A stretch of DNA of 43,678 nt, from contig CAVEOA010000019.1 in NCBI GenBank assembly GCA_963617205.1, forward strand, positions 1 through 43,678, read 5' to 3'. Shown one piece after another: positions 9,410 to 17,462 of the stretch (position 1 is the stretch's first letter; each line of letters begins with the position of its first letter). The notes beneath the pieces were generated by a model. That model worked only from the letters and a program-made list of their open reading frames with translations. It was not told the origin of the DNA and did not search any database. Made by a program: the position numbers and the translations under genes. Source of the DNA: UBA11524 sp963617205. GTDB lineage: Bacteria; Bacillota; Clostridia; Christensenellales; Aristaeellaceae.

Positions 9410-10075
9410 TCAGTCATGATGCTTTTGGGCAATAACGCCGCCGGTTTTCCAGATGGAATCAGCCGGCACAACGCCGCGCACGCAGCTCAGCGGATAAATC
9501 TGCGAATCGCGCCCGATGACTGTGCCGGGATTCAGCACGCTGTTGCAGCCAACCTCGACATGGTCTCCCAGCATCGCGCCCATCTTCTTGAGGCCGGTCT
9601 CCTGATTCTCCTCGCCACCGTGGACAATGACCTTCGTCTTGTCGCTCTTAACGTTGCTGGTGATGGAGCCTGCGCCCATGTGGCTGTAATAGCCGAGAAT
9701 GCTGTCGCCGACATAATTGTAGTGCGGCGTCTGCACATGGTCGAAAAGGATTACGTTTTTGAGCTCGACAGAGTTGCCGACGACGCAGTCCTCGCCGACA
9801 AGCGCACTGCCGCGAATAAACGCGCAGTGACGCACCTCAGTACGCGCGCCGATAATGCAGGGTGCCCCCAGAAAAGCCGTCGGTGCGACGGTTGCGGTCT
9901 TGTGCACCCAGACATGCTCGCTGATTTCCGTATATTCATCCTTCGGCAGCGCTTCGCCAAGCCGGATGATTTCCGCCTTGATGCCGGAGAGCGCCTCCCA
10001 CGGATATGTAAACTGACGCAGATAATCGCCCGCGATAGAATGGGACAAATCAAACAGGTCACAGATAGTCAGCAA
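9410..10075 (-). CDS. left-handed beta-helix (GlmU C-terminal-like) transferase family protein
   Basis: 221 residues from a TTG start at 10075, chosen because AGGGAGG is eight bases upstream; an ATG 27 bases further upstream would place that site inside the gene. Hexapeptide repeats (FLGAPCIIGARTEV, SALVGEDCVVGNSVEL, AMLGDHVEVGCNSVL, GTVIGRDSQIYP) predict a left-handed beta-helix as in the acetyltransferase half of GlmU. The nucleotidyltransferase domain is absent, so it is not a full UDP-GlcNAc pyrophosphorylase despite the common database name. The segment HYNYVGDSILGYYSHMGAGS is typical of sugar-nucleotide acyltransferases. It is probably the first gene of the 10.1-1.4 kb operon. I see no convincing promoter upstream. 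Confidence 0.75.
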   Translation of the reverse strand: MLTICDLFDLSHSIAGDYLRQFTYPWEALSGIKAEIIRLGEALPKDEYTEISEHVWVHKTATVAPTAFLGAPCIIGARTEVRHCAFIRGSALVGEDCVVGNSVELKNVILFDHVQTPHYNYVGDSILGYYSHMGAGSITSNVKSDKTKVIVHGGEENQETGLKKMGAMLGDHVEVGCNSVLNPGTVIGRDSQIYPLSCVRGVVPADSIWKTGGVIAQKHHD

Positions 10076-10208
10076 GGTTATTTCCTCCCTTATGCTTCTC
10101 ATGCTTCGCCGAATCCATCGGTATTCTATGGATATTTCTATTTCCCGAATGAAAAATCCTGCCAAGCATGGCTTTCTGCATGAAAAAACCGTCTTAGCAG
10201 AACATAAG

Positions 10209-10240
10209 AAGAGGAACAGCCCGATAGAGCTGTCCCTCTT
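10209..10240 (-). terminator. intrinsic terminator of the large surface-protein gene
   Basis: A 12-bp stem (10209-10220 with 10229-10240) has an eight-base loop. On the minus strand it is fully paired with one G-U and is followed by a moderately U-rich tail. It lies 13 bases after the stop of the large gene. Confidence 0.65.
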
Positions 10241-10253
10241 TGCATGGAATCGA

Positions 10254-13200
10254 TTAGCTGTTCTGGTCATCCTCATGATACTGGCTGGAACGGCGGCGGC
10301 GCGGCGTTTCCTCGTTCGACTTTGCAATCGGACGCGCATACGGATTTTCCTGCGTCGTCGATGCCGTCTGGCTGCCGGTCAGAGCCTGACTGCCGGTCAC
10401 AGACTGACTGCCGGTCACAGGGCGACTGCCGGTCAGGGGCTGACTGCCGGTCAGGGGCTGACTGCCAGTCACAGGCTGACCCCCGTTCTGCGGCTGAATG
10501 GGTGTACGGAAGGCGCTCTGCTGTCTGGTTTGCTGCGTCTGCTGGGTCGCAGTGGTCGGGCGCACCTGCTGCACAGGGCTGTTGCTCTGCTGCCTGGTTT
10601 GCTGCGGCGCGACATACGAACCCGTGCGCTGCTGCGTCTGCTGCGTTGCACTGACGACAGGACGGTTTGCACCCGGCTCACGTGCCGCCTGTGCACGGCG
10701 CTGTGCGACAATGCGCGCATGCTCGCGCTTCTGCCGCTGATACTGAATGAACAGGAATGCACCGCCGCCCGCCAGAATGGCTGCGATTGCGCCGCAAACG
10801 ATGCCGACTGCGTTGCTGCTGCTTTCGTCCGTTGTCGGGTAGGTCACCGTTGTCGTCGGTAGCGGCTCCAGCGAGGGCGTCGGCGAGGGCGAAGGCGTTG
10901 CTGTCTCTGTCGCGATGGAAGCAGACGGCGTCGCCGTGCTTACCGGACCGGGCGTTGCAAAGCCGGTCCACGGGACATAGCTGATTTCAACGCCGCTGCC
11001 CTTCCACTCGTCGACCGTTCTGTCCTCCTCGGAAATGATCGTGGTCGGATTGCCCGTTTGCTTAGACGTGCTGTTGTTGCTGATTCCCTGATAGTATTCA
11101 TTGCTGTTGAGGAAATTGGACAACTCAGCAATCGTCATATGGTAGAAGTAATTGCCGTTGATGTAGCCGACCTGTTCATTATAGCGAACCTTATACCATG
11201 TGTCTCCGTCCGTACCGGTGACAGTATCGAGAATCATGCAAAGCGCGTAATTCTTCAGCTTGGCCAGCACGGTGGATTTGGTTGTGGGCTCTGCGCGGAA
11301 GTTCACGTACGTACTTGTCTTCACATAGCCGTAAGAGGAAGGATTATTCACGCTGTACGTCGGCTGCGGCGTAACCGCAATGGTCGGCGTCGCCGTGATC
11401 TGCATGTTTTTGATATAATCCATCACTTCATCAACTGTCATGAAGCGAAGCATATCATAGCGGACATAACCCCATTTGCCGTCAATATAGACTCTGTTCC
11501 AGGGCATACCGTTATTGTATACCTGTCCGAAGACATAGACGACATCGCCCCGCGCCATGAAGGAGTAGATTTCGCTGTAGTCATCCGGTATTGCGCGGAA
11601 CGGCACATTGTCGCCCAGCGCATATGCATAGCCCGTAACCTGCTCCGGTTCTGCCGTTGCAGTCGAAATCGGCGTTGCGGTCGGGGTAGCCGTCGGCGTT
11701 GCTGTCGGCACAGGTGTACTGTGCTTCTCGTTCCACCGCTGAATATAGGCTGCTGCTTCCGCGTCCGACACATGAATCACGCTGCTGTCGCGCATGAAAC
11801 CGCTGATATTGTCCAGCGTCGTCACAACGTCCCAAAGGACCCCATCGACGTTGGTTTGGCTGCGGACAAGCACCGGATCATTCTCTTCAACGTACGTCAT
11901 TGCATAAGCGCCGGCATCCGTGCCCGAATAGATGAGCGATCCGCTTGATACGACTGCATAGCCCTGATAATTATAATAAATCGTTGCGGTCGGCGTCGCC
12001 GTTACCACCGGGGACGCTGTCGGCGTAGCGGTCGGAGGTGTGGTCGGGGTTGCCGTCGGCGTTGCGGTCGGGGTAGCGGTTGGCGCTTCCGTCTGCATCA
12101 TTTCGTAGTAGAAGGAAATCACCGACGGGTTGGCTTCACCGGTCAGCGAAACAATCAGCTCCACCGGTTTGTTATCCGGATGATTCTCCATGAACTGATA
12201 GCCGCTCTTCAGGTCAGTCGGCGCCGGATAGATGGTATACGCGCCCGTCGTGTAGGTCACTGTCTGCTGCGTTGCAACCGCTTCACCATTTGTGTCGATG
12301 TACCTGATGGTGACGTTCGCGCTGCTGATTTCCGGATTTTCGCCGATTGCAGCAGCGTACGCATCGCTGTCTGCCTGAGACATCAGGGTAATAAATTCGC
12401 TCTTCACATAGCCGGCTTTTCCGTTGAAAGCAACTCGGCTCCACGTTTCGCCGCTGCTGTTTGTCAGCTCCTTGAACACGAAAATATGCTCGCCTTTATC
12501 CAGGCGCATGATGATCGTGTCACTGCTTGCAGTCGATGCTTCGCTGCGGAGCGCGACCTTTGTGCTGTTGATGGTTGCATAGCGATTGACCATCTGCCCA
12601 ACCGGAATCGGCGTTTCCGTTGGCGGAACATCCGTTGGAGGAACATCCGTTGCCGGGATCTCCGTAGGCGCATCCGTCGCAGGAACATCCGTCGCAGGGA
12701 CTTCCGTAGGTGCATCCGTTGCCGGAGCATCCGTCGCAGGGACTTCCGTAGGTGCATCCGTTGCCGGAACATCTGTCACAGGAACGTCCGTCACAGGAAC
12801 GTCCGTCACAGGAACGTCCGTCACAGGAACGTCCGTAGGCGCATCCGTCACGGTCTGCGCAGGATGATAGTAGAATGCAGGCTCTTCGAGTTCCTCATCA
12901 TCGAGGGTGTATGTGCCGTCTGCATAGACCGTTACCACAAATTCCGTCAAGCTCTCATCCAGCTCATAGCCGGACTGCAGATTGACCGGATTCGGCGTAA
13001 TCTGATAGACGCCCTGTTCAAGCACATACACATTCGGCTCGGCGATGGTTTCGCCCATCGTGTTGTAGTAGTTGACCGTAATCGTTGCCGTCTTAGGCGC
13101 TTCGGTCGGCGCATCCGTCGCAGGAACGTCCGTCGCCGGATTTTCCGTCGGTGCGTCCGTTGCAGGAACCTCCGTCGGCGCGTCAGTCGGTGTCGGCGCA

Positions 13201-14312
13201 TCATACGTAAACACAACCGGATTTACGCTTGCGATGCCGTTCGTGTCCACAAATACATACACCTGCGCATCGCTCGTCAGCTCGTAGCCGCTCACGTTGC
13301 TGCTGTCTGGCGTGATGTAGTATTCGCCCGGATTCAGCGTCTTCGTCTGCGTGTCCAGCAGCGTGCCGTCTCTCAGCTGATAGTTCACCGTGATGTCTGC
13401 CGGATAGACGGGCGCATCATACGTGAACACAACCGGATTCACGCTTGCGGTGCCGTTTGTATCCACAAATACATACACCTGCGCATCGCTCGTCAGCTCG
13501 TAGCCGCTCACGTTGCTGCTGTCTGGCGTGATGTAGTATTCGCCCGGATTCAGCGTCTTCGTCTGCGTGTCCAGCAGCGTGCCGTCTCTCAGCTGATAGT
13601 TCACCGTGATGTCTGCCGGATAGACGGGCGCATCATACGTGAACACAACCGGATTCACGCTTGCGGTGCCGTTTGTATCCACAAATACATACACCTGCGC
13701 ATCGCTCGTCAGCTCGTAGCCGCTCACGTTGCTGCTGTCTGGCGTGATGTAGTATTCGCCCGGATTCAGCGTCTTCGTCTGCGTGTCCAGCAGCGTGCCG
13801 TCTCTCAGCTGATAGTTCACCGTGATGTCTGCCGGATAGACGGGCGTCTCGGTCGGAGCTTCAGTCGGGACTTCAGTCGATTCCGCAGGAACGCCCTGCG
13901 AGGACAGATAGAGCAGGAAAGAGCCCTCAAAGCTGCCATTGCAGTCGTAATAAACCTCCTGCGCATTATACGCATCGAGGCTTGCCGCATCCGTCGCCCA
14001 CTGGAACTGTGTCGTACCATCGGGCAAATAGAAACGATAGGCGCTGTCTGAGCAATATACATCCAGCGTCATCGTCGAGTACATCGCTGACCCGTCCAGC
14101 GTCACCCAATACGCATGATCCGTACTCTGCGGAACAGGCGACGCCTGCGCCGTCTGCGTCATGCCCTGCGAATCCGTCCACATGACGGACACAATCAGGT
14201 CATTCCAGTTGTCCAGTGCCAGCGCCGGCGTGATCCACACGGTCATCAACAGCGCCGCAGCCATGATCAGGCACAGCAAGCGGTTCAGCTTTTTGCCAGC
14301 GGCTTCCTTCAT
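10254..14312 (-). CDS. large secreted, membrane-anchored MucBP/SH3b mosaic protein
   Basis: 1352 residues from ATG 14312 (AAGGAGG nine bases upstream). Order: signal peptide (1-33, core LLCLIMAAALLMTVW, ends ALA); a unique N-terminal domain to about 140; three 72-residue MucBP-like repeats (157-372, PVYPADITVNYQLRDGT...); a TDAPTE linker; a fourth divergent MucBP-like module (about 408-485); a TDVPxTD linker (488-569); SH3b domain 1 (571-643); a fifth MucBP-like module (661-735); an ATPTATPT linker; SH3b domains 2-4 (about 780-848, 890-958, 990-1058); an S/T/P stalk; one membrane helix (about 1168-1190, VGIVCGAIAAILAGGGAF) followed by basic residues; then a glutamine-rich cytoplasmic tail with TGSQPL repeats. 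No sortase signal is present. The parts suggest a wall-binding adhesin or envelope scaffold; the partner is unknown. It is transcribed alone from a strong promoter. Confidence 0.88.
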   Translation of the reverse strand: MKEAAGKKLNRLLCLIMAAALLMTVWITPALALDNWNDLIVSVMWTDSQGMTQTAQASPVPQSTDHAYWVTLDGSAMYSTMTLDVYCSDSAYRFYLPDGTTQFQWATDAASLDAYNAQEVYYDCNGSFEGSFLLYLSSQGVPAESTEVPTEAPTETPVYPADITVNYQLRDGTLLDTQTKTLNPGEYYITPDSSNVSGYELTSDAQVYVFVDTNGTASVNPVVFTYDAPVYPADITVNYQLRDGTLLDTQTKTLNPGEYYITPDSSNVSGYELTSDAQVYVFVDTNGTASVNPVVFTYDAPVYPADITVNYQLRDGTLLDTQTKTLNPGEYYITPDSSNVSGYELTSDAQVYVFVDTNGIASVNPVVFTYDAPTPTDAPTEVPATDAPTENPATDVPATDAPTEAPKTATITVNYYNTMGETIAEPNVYVLEQGVYQITPNPVNLQSGYELDESLTEFVVTVYADGTYTLDDEELEEPAFYYHPAQTVTDAPTDVPVTDVPVTDVPVTDVPVTDVPATDAPTEVPATDAPATDAPTEVPATDVPATDAPTEIPATDVPPTDVPPTETPIPVGQMVNRYATINSTKVALRSEASTASSDTIIMRLDKGEHIFVFKELTNSSGETWSRVAFNGKAGYVKSEFITLMSQADSDAYAAAIGENPEISSANVTIRYIDTNGEAVATQQTVTYTTGAYTIYPAPTDLKSGYQFMENHPDNKPVELIVSLTGEANPSVISFYYEMMQTEAPTATPTATPTATPTTPPTATPTASPVVTATPTATIYYNYQGYAVVSSGSLIYSGTDAGAYAMTYVEENDPVLVRSQTNVDGVLWDVVTTLDNISGFMRDSSVIHVSDAEAAAYIQRWNEKHSTPVPTATPTATPTATPISTATAEPEQVTGYAYALGDNVPFRAIPDDYSEIYSFMARGDVVYVFGQVYNNGMPWNRVYIDGKWGYVRYDMLRFMTVDEVMDYIKNMQITATPTIAVTPQPTYSVNNPSSYGYVKTSTYVNFRAEPTTKSTVLAKLKNYALCMILDTVTGTDGDTWYKVRYNEQVGYINGNYFYHMTIAELSNFLNSNEYYQGISNNSTSKQTGNPTTIISEEDRTVDEWKGSGVEISYVPWTGFATPGPVSTATPSASIATETATPSPSPTPSLEPLPTTTVTYPTTDESSSNAVGIVCGAIAAILAGGGAFLFIQYQRQKREHARIVAQRRAQAAREPGANRPVVSATQQTQQRTGSYVAPQQTRQQSNSPVQQVRPTTATQQTQQTRQQSAFRTPIQPQNGGQPVTGSQPLTGSQPLTGSRPVTGSQSVTGSQALTGSQTASTTQENPYARPIAKSNEETPRRRRSSQYHEDDQNS
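10376..10485 (-). repeat. 18-bp tandem repeats encoding TGSQ(P/S/A)(L/V)
   Basis: About six imperfect 18-base units, read on the plus strand as CTGCCGGTCAGGGGCTGA and variants, encode the repeated hexapeptide TGSQPL/TGSRPV in the cytoplasmic tail. Two neighbouring units are identical, so slippage is plausible. Confidence 0.85.
12606..12850 (-). repeat. 15-bp minisatellite encoding TDVPV/TDAPT linker
   Basis: Units of 15 bases such as GGAACGTCCGTCACA (plus strand) repeat in phase with the reading frame. Four perfect copies lie at 12781-12840, with diverged copies on both sides. A shorter block of the same type is at 13105-13195. They encode a proline/threonine/aspartate linker whose length could vary between cells without shifting the frame. 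Confidence 0.9.
13198..13845 (-). repeat. three tandem 216-bp repeats (MucBP-like modules)
   Basis: Units at 13198-13413, 13414-13629 and 13630-13845, each 72 codons. The second and third are identical base for base as I read them. The first differs at about five positions, all within its first 60 bases, including one amino-acid change (Thr to Ile). This indicates recent duplication or gene conversion. Confidence 0.95.
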
Positions 14313-14371
14313 CTCTGGTCTCCTCCTTGCCTTTGTCCTCTTGGGGACACCATGCACACTTTTCCGTCTAT

Positions 14372-14399
14372 ATTATAACGCACCTGCGTTTTTTGTCAA
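14372..14399 (-). promoter_or_regulatory. strong sigma-A promoter of the large surface-protein gene
   Basis: On the minus strand, perfect TTGACA (14399-14394), a 16-base spacer and perfect TATAAT (14377-14372). It lies about 60 bases upstream of the ATG at 14312. Confidence 0.85.
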
Positions 14400-14514
14400 A
14401 CAACAAATCACGCCGCGCGGAAATTCCCATAATTCGCGCCGTTTCGCAGGATTTTTCCCGTCTGCTGTCGAATGATTCCGCCGTAAAATCAGCTAAGCTA
14501 CAGGAGGGATCATC

Positions 14515-15081
14515 ATGATTGAGGATTCGCAGCTGACAGAAGAATTTCTCGACGGTCAAGTCGTTTATCCTGGAAAAATCATCCGTCTGGAGCACTGGCA
14601 TGTGCGCCTGCCCAACGGCGATATCGCCCTGCGCGAGGTTGCATGCCATCCGGGCGCATCAGCCGTTGTCGCGCTCGATGAGCAGAACCGCGTCATTCTC
14701 GTCCGCCAGCACCGCATTGCCGTCGGTCGACTGACGCTGGAAATTCCTGCCGGCAAGCTCGACAGCGCCGAGGAAGATCCATTCGTTTGCGCGCAGCGCG
14801 AGCTCAGCGAGGAAACCGGTCTGTCTGCTGACCATTGGCAGAAGCTGACTGTGCTGGAGACAACGCCGGGCTTCTGCAACGAGCGCATTCACCTGTATCT
14901 TGCAACAGGGCTGCACGCCGGTCAGACGCATCCGGATGAGGACGAATTTGTCGCAACCATCCGCATGCCGCTTCATGAAGCGATTGCCAAGATTATGGAC
15001 GGCACGTTTCACGACGGCAAGACTTTGGTCGGTCTGTTGATGGCACAGCAGCTGCTCGCCACTCAAAAGACAGACGACTGA
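14515..15081 (+). CDS. nudF: Nudix hydrolase, ADP-ribose pyrophosphatase type
   Basis: 188 residues, ATG after CAGGAGGG. It resembles NudF/YqkG enzymes that split ADP-ribose to AMP and ribose 5-phosphate: a substrate-recognition N-terminal domain, EIPAGKLD, the Nudix helix with RELSEETGL (about residues 98-106) and TPGFCNERIHLYLATGL. The Nudix box is one residue longer than the canonical G-x5-E-x7-REUxEExGU, because an extra acidic residue sits between the glycine and the RE pair. The REUxEExGU metal-binding part itself is intact, so activity is expected. It reads in the same direction as the acetyltransferase gene 100 bases downstream. Confidence 0.9.
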   Translation: MIEDSQLTEEFLDGQVVYPGKIIRLEHWHVRLPNGDIALREVACHPGASAVVALDEQNRVILVRQHRIAVGRLTLEIPAGKLDSAEEDPFVCAQRELSEETGLSADHWQKLTVLETTPGFCNERIHLYLATGLHAGQTHPDEDEFVATIRMPLHEAIAKIMDGTFHDGKTLVGLLMAQQLLATQKTDD

Positions 15082-15181
15082 CCGTCTTCACCCCATATAA
15101 CGGATGAAAATTCCCTTTCGTTCCCCTTTTTGATACGATTTTGTAACATTTTTTCACCGCTCATCAGGAGGTTTCCTGCCC

Positions 15182-15814
15182 ATGGTTGACAAGCTGCATT
15201 CTTGGCTGACCGGGCACGCCGCCAGCGCGGAGGAGCGCCGGGAAATGTCCGCCGTGGAATACTTTTCCTCGCTGCCGCAGCTGACAACGCCCCGCCTGCT
15301 TCTGCGCCCGATGGCAATGCGCGATGCTGCAGACATGTACGCCTATTCGCGCGACCCTGAGGTGGCGCGGCACGTGCTGTGGGATGCGCATACGTCCATG
15401 GCGGACACACGCGGCTATCTGCGCTACATCATCGGTCAGTACCGCAATGGCGAGCCGTCCAGCTGGGGAATTGTCCTGCGCGAAACGAACCGCCTTGTCG
15501 GCACCATCGGCTTCATGGCCTACAATCAGGCAGATAGCGTGCTGGAGCTCGGCTACTCCCTCGCCCGTTCCTGCTGGAATCAGGGGCTCATGACCGAGGC
15601 GCTGACTGCCGTGCTGAATGAATGCTTCACGGTGCTGCGCGTCCATCGGGTCGAGGCAATGCACGAAACCGACAATCCATCCAGCGGGCGCGTCATGCAG
15701 AAATGCGGCATGACCCACGAGGGTCACCTGCGCGGACGCGTGTTCAACAAGGGGCGCTATCGCGATGTGGAGCTGTGGAGCATTCTCCGCGAGGACTGGA
15801 CAGGACGCGCATAA
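15182..15814 (+). CDS. GNAT acetyltransferase, RimJ/RimL type
   Basis: 210 residues, ATG after AGGAGG at usual spacing. The GNAT core begins near residue 35 (TPRLLLRPMAMRDAADMYAY) and contains GTIGFM, LELGYSLARSCWNQGLMTEAL and the C-terminal NPSSGRVMQKCGMTHEGHLRG motif shared by ribosomal-protein N-acetyltransferases and related enzymes. The first 30 residues are an extra charged extension. It transfers acetyl from acetyl-CoA to an amino group; the substrate is not predictable. A hairpin terminator follows the stop codon directly. Confidence 0.88.
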   Translation: MVDKLHSWLTGHAASAEERREMSAVEYFSSLPQLTTPRLLLRPMAMRDAADMYAYSRDPEVARHVLWDAHTSMADTRGYLRYIIGQYRNGEPSSWGIVLRETNRLVGTIGFMAYNQADSVLELGYSLARSCWNQGLMTEALTAVLNECFTVLRVHRVEAMHETDNPSSGRVMQKCGMTHEGHLRGRVFNKGRYRDVELWSILREDWTGRA

Positions 15815-15849
15815 AAAGCCGAATACGTCTCGCTGGCGTATCCGGCTTT
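15815..15849. terminator. bidirectional intrinsic terminator
   Basis: Stem AAAGCCGAATACG (15815-15827) pairs with 15837-15849 around a nine-base loop, with one A-C mismatch on the plus strand that becomes G-U on the minus strand. It separates the convergent acetyltransferase and flavoredoxin genes. Confidence 0.75.
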
Positions 15850-15852
15850 CCC

Positions 15853-16470
15853 TTACTTTGCGTTTTTGATGCTGTTCATGCGCCGCTCGAGCACCTCAGG
15901 CCGTGCGACGGAATATCCGAAGAAGCCAAGCACATTCTCCGCCTTCTGATAAACCCCGTGGCTGTAGGCGACCATCCCTGCGCGCTCCAGATGAAGCGAA
16001 CCGTCCTCCGCGAACAGCTTTTCACTGACCTGCACCCCGACGATTTCTCCAAGGAACATTGTGTGGCTGCCAAGTTCAATCGACTGCCGCACCTTGCAGG
16101 AGAGATATGCCGGACATTCAGCGATGGCAGGCGCGGCATTCATGTTCAGTGCCTTCATCGGCGTCAGACCGCACTTTTCCCATTTGTTTACGTCCCTGCC
16201 GGACGTCACGCCGCAGTAATCCAGCGCCTTGCAATGCGCCTCGTCCACCAGATTCACCACAAACTCGCCGCTCTTAGCAATCATGCCGTAGCTGTGACGG
16301 TCGGGGCGAACGGAAATCGACACCATCGGCGGTTCGCTGTTTACCGTGCCGACCCACGCAAGCGTCACGATGTTTGGCTTGTCAGGCTGATCAGGATCGC
16401 AGCAGGACACCATCACCGCCGGCACAGGCGCGAGCAGATTGCAGGGATCAAACGTACGGAATTCTTGCAT
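15853..16470 (-). CDS. flavoredoxin / flavin reductase-like FMN-binding protein
   Basis: 205 residues. It belongs to the flavin reductase-like split-barrel family: LLAPVPAVMVSC, KPNIVTLAWVGTVNSEPPMVSISVRP, HSYGMIAKSGEFVVNL and SHTMFLGEIVGV are diagnostic strands. These proteins bind FMN and act as flavoredoxins or flavin reductases in anaerobes; the electron partner is unknown. Start ATG at 16470 follows GGAGGCGG. It is transcribed alone from a strong promoter, divergent from the permease gene. Confidence 0.85.
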   Translation of the reverse strand: MQEFRTFDPCNLLAPVPAVMVSCCDPDQPDKPNIVTLAWVGTVNSEPPMVSISVRPDRHSYGMIAKSGEFVVNLVDEAHCKALDYCGVTSGRDVNKWEKCGLTPMKALNMNAAPAIAECPAYLSCKVRQSIELGSHTMFLGEIVGVQVSEKLFAEDGSLHLERAGMVAYSHGVYQKAENVLGFFGYSVARPEVLERRMNSIKNAK

Positions 16471-16506
16471 AGGACCGCCTCCATCAGATCTGTTTTTTCA
16501 TGGCTT

Positions 16507-16535
16507 AGTGTACGCCTCCGCATTTCAATTGTCAA
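16507..16535 (-). promoter_or_regulatory. sigma-A promoter of the flavoredoxin gene
   Basis: On the minus strand, TTGACA (16535-16530), a 17-base spacer and TACACT (16512-16507). It lies about 40 bases upstream of the ATG at 16470. Confidence 0.75.
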
Positions 16536-16556
16536 GACCGAAAGGAGCGTTTTTCC

Positions 16557-17447
16557 ATGACGGTTCTCTTACAGGTGCTCACGCTTTTTCTGCTCATTTT
16601 CTGCGGATTCTTTTCTGCCAAGCGGAAAATGATTGATGAGCACGGTCTCAGTGCGCTGAACAATCTGGTGCTCAATTTCGCCCTTCCTGCCACCATCCTC
16701 TATGGTCTGCAGGAGCCTGCCGATGCGCAGCTGATCCACGACCTGATTCTCGTCTTTGTCTGCACGTGCGCCCTGCTGATTCTATGCAGCATTATCGCGT
16801 TTGGCTGCTTTTTTCGCGAACCGGCTGAACGGCGAAGCGTGCTGACGAACCTGTCCACCTTCTCCAACTGCTCCTTCATGGGCTACCCCGTCATCACTGC
16901 CTGTCTTGGCGAGGACATCCTCATTTACGCGGTCGTGTTCAACGGCGCATTCAGTCTGATGAGCTGGACGCTTGGCGCATTCGTCTTCGGCGGCATAAAG
17001 GCGGTTCAGCCGCGCAGACTTTTCGCCAATCCTTCGCTGATTGCCGTGTTTCTCGGGCTTGTGCTCTTTCTGACAGGTCTCCAGCTGCCCAACTTCATCA
17101 ACGATGCGCTTTCGCTGATGGGCGACACAACAACGCCGCTGGCCATGTTCGTCATCGGTGCACGGCTAATCAACATCCAGCCATCGCACTTTACGGACAA
17201 GTCGCTGCTGCTTGCCTGCTTCTTCCGGCTCATCCTCTTCCCTGCCGCCGTTCTTCTGCTGCGCCTGACGAGCCTTTCGCCGGTCGTCATCAACACGCTG
17301 TACATCTGCACCGCCATGCCCGGCGCGGCACTGACCGCCATGCAGAGCGAGCTGTTCCGCTGCGACAGTGCTCTTGCATCGCGCGGCGTAGCCATTTCAG
17401 CCGCATTCTCCCTCGTAACCATTCCGCTGATGCTGCTGCTTGTCTGA
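16557..17447 (+). CDS. AEC (auxin efflux carrier) family permease
   Basis: 296 residues, almost wholly hydrophobic, with about ten membrane helices. AEC family features are the N-terminal LNNLVLNFALPATIL, the mid-region SNCSFMGYPVI and the C-terminal MPGAALTAMQSELF. Bacterial members include malate and other organic-acid permeases; the substrate here is unknown. ATG at 16557 follows AAAGGAG. The phosphoesterase gene begins 15 bases after its stop, so the two are probably cotranscribed. Confidence 0.85.
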   Translation: MTVLLQVLTLFLLIFCGFFSAKRKMIDEHGLSALNNLVLNFALPATILYGLQEPADAQLIHDLILVFVCTCALLILCSIIAFGCFFREPAERRSVLTNLSTFSNCSFMGYPVITACLGEDILIYAVVFNGAFSLMSWTLGAFVFGGIKAVQPRRLFANPSLIAVFLGLVLFLTGLQLPNFINDALSLMGDTTTPLAMFVIGARLINIQPSHFTDKSLLLACFFRLILFPAAVLLLRLTSLSPVVINTLYICTAMPGAALTAMQSELFRCDSALASRGVAISAAFSLVTIPLMLLLV

Positions 17448-17462
17448 CAGGAGGTTGCTGCC

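Noticed and set aside
7128..9419. 763-codon frame antisense to tex
   Set aside because: Basic, low-complexity shadow of tex, which has full family motifs on the other strand.
12606..12850. Regular short repeats considered as a CRISPR array
   Set aside because: Repeats are contiguous 15-bp units in a reading frame, without unique spacers or cas genes.
12180..14051. Long arginine-rich open frame antisense to the surface protein
   Set aside because: It is the mirror of the repeat-rich coding sequence; its repeats copy those of the real gene and the composition is unnatural.
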